Part shown: one piece after another, positions 25,201 to 37,951 of the stretch
Position numbering within the stretch: the stretch's first letter is position 1
Layout: each line of letters begins with the position of its first letter
Assembly (NCBI GenBank): GCA_902729315.2
Contig: LR746272.1
Coordinates: 7,156,827 to 7,220,826 of the forward strand
Direction of reading: 5' to 3'
Length of the DNA stretch: 64,000 nt
Source of the DNA: Spirodela intermedia
Taxonomy: Eukaryota > Streptophyta > Magnoliopsida > Alismatales > Araceae
Translations under genes and position numbers: made by a program
The notes under the pieces: generated by a model
What the model saw: the letters and a program-made list of their open reading frames with translations, nothing else
What the model was told of the DNA's origin: nothing
Database searches by the model: none

Positions 25201-27195
25201 CTTCTTCTTGCGAAGCCGGAAGTTTCCCTTCCTCCAATCTCAGGAAAATCTAGTACCCGTCGCCGTTGAGGGGAACCCTTGGACTGGTGTCATGGAGAGG
25301 GAAGAAAGAAAGAGAAGTCTTCTTCTTCAAGAAAATAAAGATAATCGCTGTCTCTCTCTCTCTGTGAGAGAATGTGCGGCCACAAACAGGCACATGAGCC
25401 GGTCATCGCAAGAGGGCCCACGCTGAAGGTCACTGTTGATGATCGAGCGGCTCCCAGGAAGACTGTTGGCGTGGTCAGAGGTTCCTTTCTTTACGCGAGA
25501 GGGGGAGAGAGAGAGAGAGAGAGCCCCGAACGCTTCTTCCGGTGATCTTCCCGTCGACTTCCTGACTCCTTCCCGTGCGGGGGTCCTCGAGCGGAGGGTG
25601 TAGCTACCGCCATTCCCCCCCGGTCCCCGTCGTCAAGTTTTGATGTTCTCAACGATTAACAGTCCCCGGTGCCCGTTGTTTCTCGCACCACCTCTCTCTC
25701 TCTCTCTCTCACACACATCTCTAAAACTAACGATAACCCGAGAATCCCATTTAGCCCGTCTCCACGGCCCATCTCTTTGGGCTCTCAAGAACTGAGTCGA
25801 AGGCACTTATCGGTGTCATCACGATAATCGATTTGAAGGCAAATATTTGTCGTGCGGAGACTCAAGAACGGGCCCAGATTTTCGTATTTCTGGTGTAACT
25901 ATGGTATTATGATGAACGAGGACAACTCTGCAATATTTTCAACCGGTATTAGTCGCTAATGTCATTGACCGCCACTGTTCGGCCTCTGGCGGCGGAGCTC
26001 CCCTAATATGGGGAATCCGTCGACATGGCTCCTTCTCGCGGGCTCAGCGATATCATGGAACGGCCCTCCTATTGGGCCACCGTGGGTCTCTTAAACGGGC
26101 TCACTGTCTCCCTATTGGGGGCCCGCGTTCGATGAGCCTTAGAAGTGGGCATAGTCCACTGTCACACCCAACTCTCTCTCTCCCTCTCTCTATCAACATT
26201 CATGTATTCGCCGAGTGCATGACTAGAAAGAAAGTCTTCACTATCACTCAGCCTCTCTCTACCCCCTCCGATGACGAGCCACGACCGGGCTTTGGACGGT
26301 CAACTTAGAACCTGCTTTGTTGACCCCGTTCAGAGACGAATCAGGTCAAGGCCTTAAAAAATCATAGGAAATAACACTTAATATGAGACTCACACTTAAC
26401 ATGAAGGCACTCGAATTCCTTTTTTTTTTATCGAAGAACACGAACACAATATTTTTCAAAAATTAAACTCATTTAAATATATTAAAATACAATGGGACTA
26501 GTTTTCATTCATAATTTTTTTAATCACGGTTTAGGTCTTTTATTTATTGGGGGGAATCTACAACAAGATATTAGTAACATTTCATGTTATTTTTCTTTAT
26601 GCTAATTTTTATAAAGTTTACTCATTATTTTTGGATTGAAGTCATAAATATTACTCAAGGTTAAATGTTCAAATATACCATGTAGTTTTTATTTTTATTT
26701 TAAAATTTAACAACCTCAACTTATCAATCACTAATAAGGGTTACAACTAAAAGGTCTTAAGTATGATCTATTAGCACACTTAGTACGCAAAAATTATGCC
26801 ACTAAATTTTAGTTAAAAATTTTGGGTCATAATATCCAGAAAAAGGTTGAACATTACAGTAAATAATAATTTTAGAACCTTGATGCGTAGAAGATGATCA
26901 TAAAAACACCACAAAAATATATCTTGACATGGGATAAATATGGTGCTTGTAGAAGCTTCGAGGGTTTGGATACTTTCTTTCCTTTTGCTATGCTTCGATC
27001 CTAAAATGGCATCCTAAAATCCGTGCTCAATCTCTTTAGATATATCTATAAAAAGAAGCTAGGCTGGAACGGAGATCTATCGACGAATACCAACGCGTTT
27101 TTGTAGGTTAGGCGGAGAACTTCAGGGCAGGACCCATCGTGCACTACGCTTTCCACTTTTCGTATACACCCAATTGAGTGAGATAGATTTGATCA

Positions 27196-27835
<640 letters not shown>

Positions 27836-27849
27836 GAGAGAGAAGGCGT

Positions 27850-29320
27850 GAGTATACCGTGAATGATGGGGGTACAGTAGAACTGGATTTCGGCCTGTGC
27901 AGAGGATGCGGGCAAATTTCCTCTAGCGTGGAAGGAAACTTCCGCGTGCAAGGTAGACAGGAAGCGTCCTCAACCTCCTGGACAGGCCAGAAAATGACGG
28001 CACCGCCATGCCATCACGGTGACAGCTACGACCGAGACGTGCACCCGAGATTCCTCTCTCCATATCCCTTTCTCTCTCTCTCTCCTTCTCTCTGCCCGGC
28101 CAGCCAGAGTGGTGCGCTACAACGGTGATGTCGCAGGCCTCCTCTAACTCTTTCTCACTATACATCCTGCGAAGCCACGAGGGCGGAGGAGACGACCCCC
28201 GGCGAAGGAAGGATCCACGAACTTGCTTAAAACCGCCCGTACATGGTAAGTCAAAATGAACGTTGTCTTCTTCTATACTCTGACGAAGACGCCTGTCGCA
28301 AAACAGCCGCCTTTCTTTCCGCAAAGAGCTTAAAAAGTGAGCACGTCGTGTTGCTCTCTTGGCAAACGATCTACAGATCGTTTGAATGAGCCAACGCCCT
28401 GTCCGCTTGTGGCGACGATCCGTCTCCGGTTGTTGAGCGAGCCCCAGCGGAGACCAAGTCAAGGTAGTCGTTGTTATTCCCAGCATCACACTCACTCACT
28501 GGTGGAGACGATGAACCAAGCGAGAGAAAGAGAGAGCGAAAGAAAGGTGTCTCTTGTCCGAGCCCCATTCAACGTTCGCCGACGATTAAACCCGGATTAT
28601 TCAGAGCAGCCCGCCTCTCGTTTACTTCATAAACATCACTAATCTTAAGAGCCTCAACGCTCGATTCTCTCATCGCAGATGGCCACGCGACTCTCGGCAA
28701 CGGTCGATCAGAAGGCCTTGGAGCTTCAAGACCTCGGATCTCCGTCCAATGGAGAAGCTCCACCTCGGATTACAGAAAAATACGACGGAATTCCAGATCT
28801 CTCGCAAGAACCCGCGCGTCTGAATGACAGTGGAAAACTCAAGCCGTTAAATGCTACATGGCTAACTGAATTGTGGTTGACTTACGCGAGACCAGTTTGA
28901 TATTTTTATCCGACGTGCACGGAAACCCCGTCTGAGGTGGCGAAATTCCGCCTCAAAATAACCTCTTTTCGTCCTATGAACTCGCCACCTTGTTCGATAC
29001 ACGGGCCCCACACTTTTGCCCTCTTCTGTACATCCTCGGAGGTGCTCGCGCGAACCAGTTAAGCTCGGTGGGGGCGTGCCCCTTCGCCTGGGGCCCCTCC
29101 CCCAAGATGACGTAATAAGTGGCCGTGAGTGACGCCAGCGGCTGGCGTGTCGTAACTACTCCACGACGGCATCTGACACGTTGGGGGCCCACACTGGTTG
29201 GACTTTCGGTCACGCTATGTTTATTCTCCCCCACGGTGACCGGCGCAGGCTTGTCGGTCCCTCGGGGCCGTTGGGGTGGGGGGGGAGATTAGAGGTGGGA
29301 TTCATCTCGTGCTTACGGCG
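27850..29320. other. Intergenic region before the NRR-like gene
   Basis: No gene is recognised with confidence. A 73-codon frame at 28,679-28,900 has no known domain. A short hairpin AAACGATCT-AC-AGATCGTTT lies at about 28,364-28,383. Confidence 0.4.
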
Positions 29321-29334
29321 TCTGGATGACGTCA
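29108..29334 (+). promoter_or_regulatory. Two TGACG (as-1/TGA-type) elements
   Basis: TGACGTAA lies at 29108-29115 and palindromic TGACGTCA at 29327-29334, about 390 and 170 bases before the TATA box of the NRR-like gene. TGA bZIP factors, which partner NPR1, recognise such sites. Their use here is inferred. Confidence 0.55.
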
Positions 29335-29501
29335 TTTCCCCGGCGAAATCCCCCGGACAGGACAGCGGTGACTTCACCGCCGAGGAGAAAGATGACCGGA
29401 GTTGCTGTCACCGGTCGTCGGCGAGAAATCGCGGAGCACGCGAGAAGAAGGTCAGTCGTCTTCTCGGAGTCTGCGCGAATCCCCTCCTCCGCCGCTGGTA
29501 C

Positions 29502-29507
29502 TATAAA
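29502..29507 (+). promoter_or_regulatory. TATA box of the NRR-like gene
   Basis: CTATAAACC lies about 120 bases before the ATG at 29626, implying a leader of about 90 bases. Confidence 0.7.
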
Positions 29508-29625
29508 CCCGGACGGGACGGCCAGCCAGCGCCGCCGGGGGGATGTGAGAGGGCGGCGGCGGCGGAGCGAGGAGAGGGGAGGAGAGGAAGGGAGGGAAGA
29601 GGAGAGGAGAAGCGAGGATCTGGTA

Positions 29626-30126
29626 ATGGAGTCGGAGGGGGACAGGAAGCGGCCGGCGGCGGGGGGGAGGGACGGGTGGGGGGGAGAGGGGAAGAGGAGG
29701 GAGAAAATGGGGAGGGAGGAGCGAGGCGGCGGCGAGGAGGCGGCGCCGTCGGGGAACCTGGTGGTGGAGGACGAGGTGGAGGAGTTCTTTGCGATCCTCC
29801 GCAGGATGCAGGCCGCCTCGAGGCAGCTTTCCGGCGTTGGAGCGGCGGCTCCTAGCGGCCGTATCCCGCCGGTCGGCGCCAGACAGCAGGCGCCGGAGGA
29901 GGAGAAGAGGAGCCTTCGCAGATGGCTGCCGGCCTTCGAGTGGGAGGACTTCGTCGAAGAGGGCGATCGAAAGATCGCCGGTGTCGGCGTATCAGGAGAG
30001 ATGTCGTCGGCGACGTCGGCGCCGACTTCGGCGAGGGTTGAGGAGGAGGAGCAAGAGGAGGAGGAGCAGAGGGGGGCGCAGCGCGGTATCTCCGTGTTCC
30101 TCGACCTGAACGCCGATCCAGAATAA
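29626..30126 (+). CDS. NRR/NIMIN-like NPR1-interacting repressor
   Basis: Small intronless gene of 166 residues resembling rice NRR (negative regulator of resistance), which binds NPR1 and dampens salicylic-acid defence. Matching blocks appear in the same order as in NRR: EVEEFFAILRRMQ (residues about 50-62), the segment used for NPR1 binding in the family; a WLPAFEWEDF block (100-109); and a C-terminal FLDLNADPE (158-166) containing a DLNxxP EAR-type repression motif. The N-terminus is basic with KRP and KRR clusters, suggesting nuclear location. The C-terminal third has a Glu-rich stretch. The frame is open 300 bases further upstream, but the TATA box at 29502 makes 29626 the first ATG on the transcript. 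It probably acts with NPR1 and TGA factors; nothing else in the window joins that pathway. Confidence 0.85.
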   Translation: MESEGDRKRPAAGGRDGWGGEGKRREKMGREERGGGEEAAPSGNLVVEDEVEEFFAILRRMQAASRQLSGVGAAAPSGRIPPVGARQQAPEEEKRSLRRWLPAFEWEDFVEEGDRKIAGVGVSGEMSSATSAPTSARVEEEEQEEEEQRGAQRGISVFLDLNADPE

Positions 30127-30129
30127 TGC

Positions 30130-31990
30130 TGTGAGCGTAGACGTCCCTGCTATATCCATCCTCTATACCGGAAGCGGCGCCTGTGAGTGTACCGCTACCG
30201 TCTTGCCGCTCGATTCGTGGTGGAATCAGGCGGCGGATGCCCAAGAAAAATAATGATTTATCCCTCTTCCGCTCTTCGCGCTTCTTCTCCTTCTTCTTCT
30301 TCTTCTTCTTCTTCCTCCTAACTATTAAATAAATTATTCACGTAAATACAGTTGAGGCCTGCCTTTTGATTTTATCGGGATCTTGTTCGAGGTTCTGCCT
30401 CTTCTCTCGTCTGCTGCTCCATAAATATTTTGTGGATGGATGCTCTTTCGCCCTCTTGGACTCTTCCCAGTCGGCCAGAACGGTTGGTAATTAGCGTGGA
30501 AAACATCTCATTTTGGTACATCTTCATGTGGATCATAAACACTGTAAATTTTGGCCCGAGCTGACATATCTTTCGTGTTTGCTTGTTCACGCGCTGGACG
30601 AACCAGATTCGAGGTCTCGAGTGGAAATCGACTGGGAGAAGAACTCGCGCGCTGTACCCAGCTGACTGTTGCTAGTCTTCTCTCCAAATCTTCGCAAAGC
30701 CATTTGTTCCGAGGGTCAGATCCTGCAGCTTTCGATCCGTGACTGAGTGGTTGAAGCTCCTTCAGCGAAAAAACGTGAGAAAAATTAAACTCCCGTTTCT
30801 TCGGAACCATCTTTCACCCGAAGCTTTACCCTTAAAAAAATCGGCCGTCTCGCATATTTTTTTCTACCCATGCGTTTGAAATTTCTAAAACGGAAGGGCC
30901 GAAGCCGTGCTCTCTCTCTCTCTCCTTCGTTCTTCGTCCTTCCGGGAACGTCGCTCCCTGAGGATATACGTCATCCCCTCGGGTCCTGGCTTGGCCAGAC
31001 CCGACCCTCGTAGGTGCATCTCTCTACCGCAAAGCCTGCGGCGGGCCCGACAACATTGCCACTGCTTTGAGCAAAGAGACAGGAGAGAGAGAGAGCAGAG
31101 TCTCCATGGGCGACGTTCACGTCTAACCAGAAAATTTATTTTATTCCATTACTTAAGTATTCGTGAGTACACACGAGCACCGAGTACGGTGACGTTGTAT
31201 TTATATATAAATTAAACTATCGTACTGCGGGAAACGCGGCCCATTTGTGTGCAGCTAGTTGACTGTCTGGATAGGTGTTGTGATAGGCACAGATTAAGCA
31301 CCCTTTGGGGAATTCGGAGGAACTTTAGCGCAAATTGTTCAGTGATTTTTGCGTGAAGTTTCATGTTATGATAATAAAATATGACTTAAAGGGGAGCACC
31401 CATTAGAAGCTTAGTGACCACTCGTCTAAAGCTAATGTTGAATTAAGTTAAGTCTTATTTTTTATTGAACGCATATTTAAAGATGGATGATAAAATATAG
31501 CAACATCTTGCTTCATCGATTGCAATAACAGTTGCACTACAATGTTATGTGTAGAGAGAAGATGATATATGTGTGAATTACAGAAAGTTAACTTCAAGCT
31601 CAAAAATAATGTGTGAGGGCCCAAGGGGGCCTAAGGTACTTATATTGAATAGTTAGAGAAAAAGCTGGAAGAGTATAACTTTGAACAAGTTAGAGAAAAT
31701 GAAACAAGAGTTAAGTCAAGAAAGACAATTTGATACAAGGTCCCCCACACCACCCTCGAGTGGTCCCCAAGAGCTCTATTGCTCTCCCTAGTTTCAACCA
31801 AGAATAAAGCCTAACCTTTCCTCTCTCCTTTCCCTCCATATATGGTCTATGGTTCTAGAGAGGTCAGCCCCTTTGTGGTTCTCAGCCCCCCAATAAAAGT
31901 TTGGTGGCTTTTTCTCTTCTAAGAATATCTTTGGCTCACAAGTACACTAATAGTTGGTGGTCTTACATTACCTTCCATTGCCTCTAGCAT
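30130..31990. other. 3' flank of the NRR-like gene, then AT-rich DNA
   Basis: A TTC-repeat run lies at about 30,283-30,317. No gene is recognised. From about 31,250 the DNA becomes AT-rich and leads into the retrotransposon remnant. Confidence 0.5.
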
Positions 31991-31999
31991 CTTTTCCCA

Positions 32000-34900
32000 T
32001 CACCTCTGGACTATGGTTAGAAATTCCATATGATAAGTCATTATTTTGATGTGCTTCATGATCTTGAAAGGTCCAAACAATTGGAACAAGCCTCTTTGAA
32101 AGGCCCAAATGATATGTCTCTTTGTCAAAGTCTTCATATGATATGGTTGGAGACTCAAATAATGTAATAACTCACTTTGCACTCAATGACCTAATGGTGA
32201 TGATTCGCCAACTATTTGATGCACATCTAAGCATTGTTGTCCTTTATGATACCTACTTCAAAATCATCTCATGTTCTTATGAGGTCTACCAATGTCAGTG
32301 GTTTCATAGGTAATGAGTTAAAGTAGATAGAGGGGTGGGTCCCGACCATATAGAGCACAAAAATGGGTAATATAAAGACAATGATGAAAAGTGAAATTGT
32401 ATCACAACTTGGCCCATGTAAGCCATTTGCTCCAATGGTGGGGCTCCATGTAAGCCATTTGTATTGGAGGACAAGTATCGGATAAATATTTTTAGGCACT
32501 GTTGACTCTTTATTTGATAGTGGTTAGGCTCTACATTAGCTTAATCCCCTAATGTTAATTCATCTTCAATTATAAATGATTGAAGATAATTTTATTATGG
32601 TTGAAAATAATATTTTTTTTATTGATGTGACTTAGTCATTGTATAACAAGTCATATAAATTTAAAATTTATAAACTTGAAAATCGTAATTTTTAGATATT
32701 TAAAATATTTTGAACAAATATATCAATTATAATTTAAATTCTTTTTCAAAAATAATAAAAATTTTCTAAATCAATCATAGGGATGTAATATAATATTAAA
32801 TAATATTTACATTTTTTTACAAAAAATATGATTTTTTATAAATTTTAAACTAAGAAATAAAAATAAAATATATTTAAAATTGAAAACAAATAAAAATAAA
32901 GGTACATATGTCAAGATGACGTCAACACCTAATATTTAATTGATCAAATTAAGATCTATAAAAGTTAAAAGAATTTTAATTGAATGAATAATAGTTTATA
33001 AATTTAACATCACATAACATATCACTAAATGAAGTAGAAATTAAGTTGAAAGTAAGAAATATAGAGTTTTGATCTCACGATAGTGATTGTCAAAATTTTA
33101 TGTGTTTAGGAGGATCATCGAACGATATTTATAGCCTCAAAGGCTCTCTGTGGATATAGATGACTTGAACATTTGTTAGATTTCTTTTTGAAGTCTAAAA
33201 AATAATAATAGAAATTAAATTAATTAAAAAATAATAAAATATAATTCTAATGTCATGATGGTAATGTATCAAAATCCTATGTATTTAAGAGGATTGTTGT
33301 GCAGTGTCTATAGCGTCAAAGGCTCTTATTAGACAAAAACAACGTGGACAATCTTTAAATCTTCTTACAAAGTCAAGAGATTAATAAAATAAGTCATTAA
33401 ATCATATACGATAGTTGTCACCTAATATAGATGAGTTAGATAGAGGTGGGACGTGACTTAGGAAACTATCCTCAAGTCTGTGTAATAAGAAGAGACTCTT
33501 CATCACATCTAGTATGCTCTTAAGAAGTGACAACTCGTTCTTTTGATAGATAGTTCTTTATTTGATGACAACATATTCGTCGATCAATCAGAGATAATTT
33601 ACTCGATAAATTCGTGATCTTTTCATCACAAATTATTCAAAAATTTTAGTAATGATGCTCTATGAATTGTGTTGATGAAATTTTTATCGATGATTTAGTG
33701 ATTTTGATGACTTAATCCTTCATTAGTGATCTGTAGAAAAATTATAATTTAATTAGATTAAAATATCAATTTTGTAAGATTCAAACCCTTGTTAGTTGTG
33801 TGCCTACATGAGAAAGTAAAATTAGTATGTAAATACTCTTATAAAGTAACGTCATTATGATACCTCCTTCTATAAATAAAAGGTATTTGAAGTACAAAAA
33901 TTATTAAAATATTATGGGGAAGGTGTGACTTAGGTTTAGTCTCACATCAATTATACATTGAATTTTTGGATGAATATATAGTAATACGAGATCTAAGAAT
34001 CAATGAGTCCCTTTCTCATGTGTGTATGATCACTCATTGCCCCACACTCAGCTGGCCATTAATGACATGGAAGAGAAGTGATGCACTCGTGCTCCTTATT
34101 GATCTATCCTTAGTCGCTCAAACCCCTACTTGTGACTTTACTCGATTGTGCTTCAGACTTGTTTGCAGGCTTGACTAGTCAATGGGTCTCCCTTTTTGTA
34201 TCTTTTTTTTTAAAATTATTTTTTTATCAAAAAATATGATTTTAAAAATTATATAAATTTATATAAGATCACATAAGTAGTCAAAAAATCATATTAAATA
34301 ACTAAAAACCACTTTTCACAATTTAACATAAATATAAGTCTATTAATCATAAGTTAAGGCTAAAACTATATTATTTATTTATTATTAACTCATGATAATG
34401 AAGACTTATCATGAAACCCTATGTAGCCGTATAATCTCTTAGAAAAGAATTTCTCAATATCTTCCATAGAATATGGTTGACGAAGAATTATAAAATGACT
34501 ATACTTGGCTAACCTATTGATCACTACTAAGATGAAATTTTTACTTTGGGAGGGCAGTAAGTCATTGACGAAATTCATAGTAAGGCCATCACATACATTA
34601 TAGAATAAGAAATATTTAAAGAATACAAGTAGGTGAGATGGACTTATCTTTGTGTCTTTGTCACAATATGTACTTTGCCACAAGCTTGTGAATAACTTGT
34701 TTTATCCTCTACCAATAAAAGTTGTGAGATATCCACTTATTTATTTACAAGTTACTCAATTGACCATCAATGACACTATTATGGTAATAATTTAAGAGTG
34801 TGAGGATGAGAGATAAGGTAGTAGATAATATCATTCATCCATTATTGAGGAAGAGGCCATTTGATAGGGAGTAGTGGACCACTATAGTCCCATCTTACAG

Positions 34901-36330
34901 AAGAGCATTTTGGATTTTATTGATTGTTGAATAGAGATCTACCTCTTTGTTCATGCAACCAATTTAAGGTTTATATCAAATGGAGTAAAAATCTAAACAA
35001 CTTAAAGATCTATTTATGTTGGAGTTAGCCTAATTATGAAATTGGGCATATAACGACATATTTTTGGATAGTTTCATATTTTTATTTTTAGCTCTTTCTA
35101 CATTTTGAGTCTATTTTTATCTTAATGGTACTTATTTCCTCTTGCATTCTTATTCTCTTTTACATTCTAATTCTCTTTCTATTTTCAAATTTTAAAATCA
35201 CCTAAAAAAAATACTTCAACCTCTTTAAAGACACCCCATGTATTCCAAGAGGTATTTTAGTTTTCAATTAATAAAATTTGTAAGTTTTATGGACCTCTTA
35301 GTGCTATTGATTTCCTCTTCAATTCTTATTCTCCTTCATATTCTAAGGTACTCTCAATTTGTTAATAGACTCCAATGCTCTAATGGACTCAAATAACTTA
35401 TTTTCTTGATTATGTAGACTCAAAATCACATCTTTGTGGATTCAAGATACATGTCAACTTCAACTTGTAGATTAAATACAAGAAAACTACAACATAAACA
35501 CATCTTTTGAAGATTCAAAATATGATTTTAGCCTCGATAACACTAGAGTTGTTTGTAGCTCACCCAAGTCATCTGCAGTACAAGTTTCATTATGTCATAT
35601 GAAGACATTGTAAATCCAAGAAAGGTAGATGATTAATCAATATCACTTGAAGTTTACTAGCTGCTGTCTAATGGATTAGAGCATTTGTTGTGGTGTTCAT
35701 ACTCTAATATTTATATTGTAAAGACAATCACTATCAACTCACATTCATACATTGACTTAACTTGATTGCATATTGAGAGGGCATGACTATATTAAAATAT
35801 TAGTTATTATTTTTGTAGAAAATTATACTATCCTTTGGCATGAGGCATCCAACTCTATTTCAAAGATTTTGATAAAAGCTAGACAAAGTAAGCAATGATG
35901 GTGAATACATCATTATTTTCATCTTTATAAATACTTGTCCCTCAACTTTTATCTATATGAAGTTGTTTTCCTAATAAGCTAGTTAGTGGATGTGATACTT
36001 GGGTCACTAAAAAGTGCATGTAATAATTAGTAAGTCCTAAAATACTTTGAGTTTCTTGATGATGTAAAATGATGGCCAATAATTAGTTGGTTTTATCTTT
36101 TCTTCATTAGCTTCAAATTCTTTTGTAGAGAGCTTATGAATCAAGAATTATACCTTGTGGTGAGCAAAAAAATACTTCTAACTATTGACATATAATGAGT
36201 GATCTTTTAGAACAGTTAAGGTTAGCTGTAAATACTCTTAGTGTTGTTCTAATGTGTTGTAATAAATAACACCATCTTTACTCCTAATGTCAATAGTTAG
36301 TATGACCTTGCATGATGCAGTTGGTAGATT
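32000..36330 (-). mobile_element. Decayed Ty3/gypsy pol remnant, split by an inserted repeat
   Basis: Read on the minus strand from right to left, pieces occur in the normal gypsy order. First comes the end of reverse transcriptase (about 36,290-35,880) with an ILGLTNYYMHF segment. Next are a degenerate zinc-finger part of integrase near 34,720-34,650 and the integrase core at 34,683-34,410 (NFILVVINRLAKYSHFI). The core resumes at about 32,580-32,300 with a YGRDPP segment, and the integrase C-terminal FGPFKIM segment lies at 32,182-32,000. Many stops and frameshifts make it non-functional. The break between 34,410 and about 32,600 is filled by repeat copy B. Confidence 0.75.
32600..34410 (-). 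mobile_element. Interspersed repeat copy B, nested in the gypsy integrase
   Basis: This is the reverse complement of copy A (2,575-4,315), with both ends matching. It interrupts the integrase reading between the LHR segment and the segment leading to YGRDPP. It holds an internal duplication at about 33,070-33,200 and 33,240-33,380 (each with a CAAAGGCTCT block). No coding capacity is seen. Confidence 0.65.
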
Positions 36331-36439
36331 AAAAATAATATTTCTTTTGACTACTATCTCTATTCTACCATTGTTACACACATATAATGAATTACTTATT
36401 TTTTAATAATAATTTTAAAAAAACAAACCTATGTTGTCC

Positions 36440-37440
36440 ATTGTCTCATCTCCCTTTAGTGAGTCTTTTTCTTCTAGCTTTTTCCTCAAGTCCATGCAAT
36501 GGGAAGAGGCTTGTATCATATTTAGTTTTACTCTAGAGAGTCGGCAATTTGTCTTTTGACAAATCATCCTCTTCTTGATGATGACTCATTTGTCAATCAA
36601 TTAGAGATGATTTCTTCAAAAAATCTATGAAAGATTTTTCTTGAGTATTCACAATGTGGGTAATTTCTAAATCCTCTTATGAAGTTCAAAAATTCATAAA
36701 ATGACTCAATGAATCATCTCTAGTGGCTCTTACTTGATGGAGCAAAAATTTACTAACTTTCAAATATTTGGCAACTATCACCTTGTAAAAATGAGTTAAA
36801 TGAAGGTGAGGTGTGTTTCAAAGAACTTTTTCCTCAAGTCTATGCAATGAGAAGATGCTTGTATGACATTTAGTTTCAATTTAGATGGGCATCAACTTGT
36901 CTATTGGTAGATCATCTTCTTCTTCATGATGATTTATTCATCAATCAATTGGAGATGATTTTCTCAAATAATATATATTTTTTGTATTTGAAATTTATAT
37001 TTCATTATTAAGAATGGTCTATAATTAACATTGATGAATTTTTGATTGATGTGCAAATGATTCTAGTGACTTAATCATTGACTAACACTATAAATAAATC
37101 AGGAGTTAAATAAGTAAAGGATGTGAAATTTAACACATTAGAAATATATCAACATGAATATATCCATTATAATTTTATATAAGACTTCAAAAGTAGTGAA
37201 ATTTTTTCACTTTGATCATAAGAATATAATATAACATCAAGAAATATATCAATTTCTTTTCAAAAAATATATATTTTTATAAATTTTGGACTAAATGAGG
37301 AAGAGAAAATATATTTAAAAATTTACAAAAAATATATATTAGGTGTGGATGTCATGATGACAATAGCACCATGATGAAGGCAATTCAAATGAGAATAAAA
37401 TTTCACCTAATGATTATTATGTAAATGATTACTATTAAAA
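36440..37440 (-). mobile_element. Interspersed repeat copy D, rearranged
   Basis: Contains two diverged tandem blocks (36,465-36,620 and 36,815-36,975, both with CCTCAAGTC and a GATGATGA/GATGATTT segment) related to copy B. An arm at about 37,100-37,390, with GATGTCATGATGAC, is related to the left arm of copy C. Internal order differs from copies A and B. Confidence 0.5.
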
Positions 37441-37950
37441 TAGGCCCACTAGGCCCACCATACTCATTTTAGACTTATTCTCTCCACATCCCTATTCTTC
37501 TTCCACGATCTCCACTTCACTTTCTCTTTCTCTTTCTTCTCTTCTTCTATATAATATCATGTACTCCTCTTCTTCAATTATCAATTCTAAGGTTTTTTCT
37601 TCCTGTTATCCACATGATATGAAAGCCATAAAGTTTCTCCACCATTGTCACTATGTCTTTTCTTTTGATATCACGTATCTTCTCTTAGTGCAATCTCTTG
37701 TATTGTCTGTCATCTTGCACTATCCATCACGTGAGAAGGGCCACCATTCTTTTCCTCCATGCATCTATTGTGGCAAGTAGAACCACCCACTTGACAAATG
37801 TTAGAAATAGATCAGAAAGTCTAATTCTACTCAACTAGCTCTTCTACTTCCTTCACTAGCTTTTATAGTGTCATCTAGTGTCCCGTCTTTGACTTTTAAG
37901 TGACATTGACCTCTGTCAAGTATAAAGCGCTATGTTGCTTCAGTTGTACT
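37440..37950. other. Short spacer between repeat copies
   Basis: A pyrimidine-rich stretch with an open frame at 37,559-37,780 (73 codons) and no known domain. Probably non-coding. Confidence 0.35.
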
Positions 37951-37951
37951 T

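Larger units (their letters stand above)
22450..27190. other. Non-coding region with microsatellites and local duplications
   Basis: No gene is recognised. CT or GA tracts occur near 22,540, 22,935, 23,071, 23,101, 25,031, 25,101, 25,151, 25,508 and 25,691. A duplicated block lies at 25,031-25,200. 26,340-27,050 is an AT-rich island. Open frames here carry no known domain. Confidence 0.5.

Noticed and set aside
26625-26650. Match to the first 12 bases of miR159 (TTTGGATTGAAG)
   Set aside because: The match stops after 12 bases, and no complementary arm for a hairpin is visible nearby.
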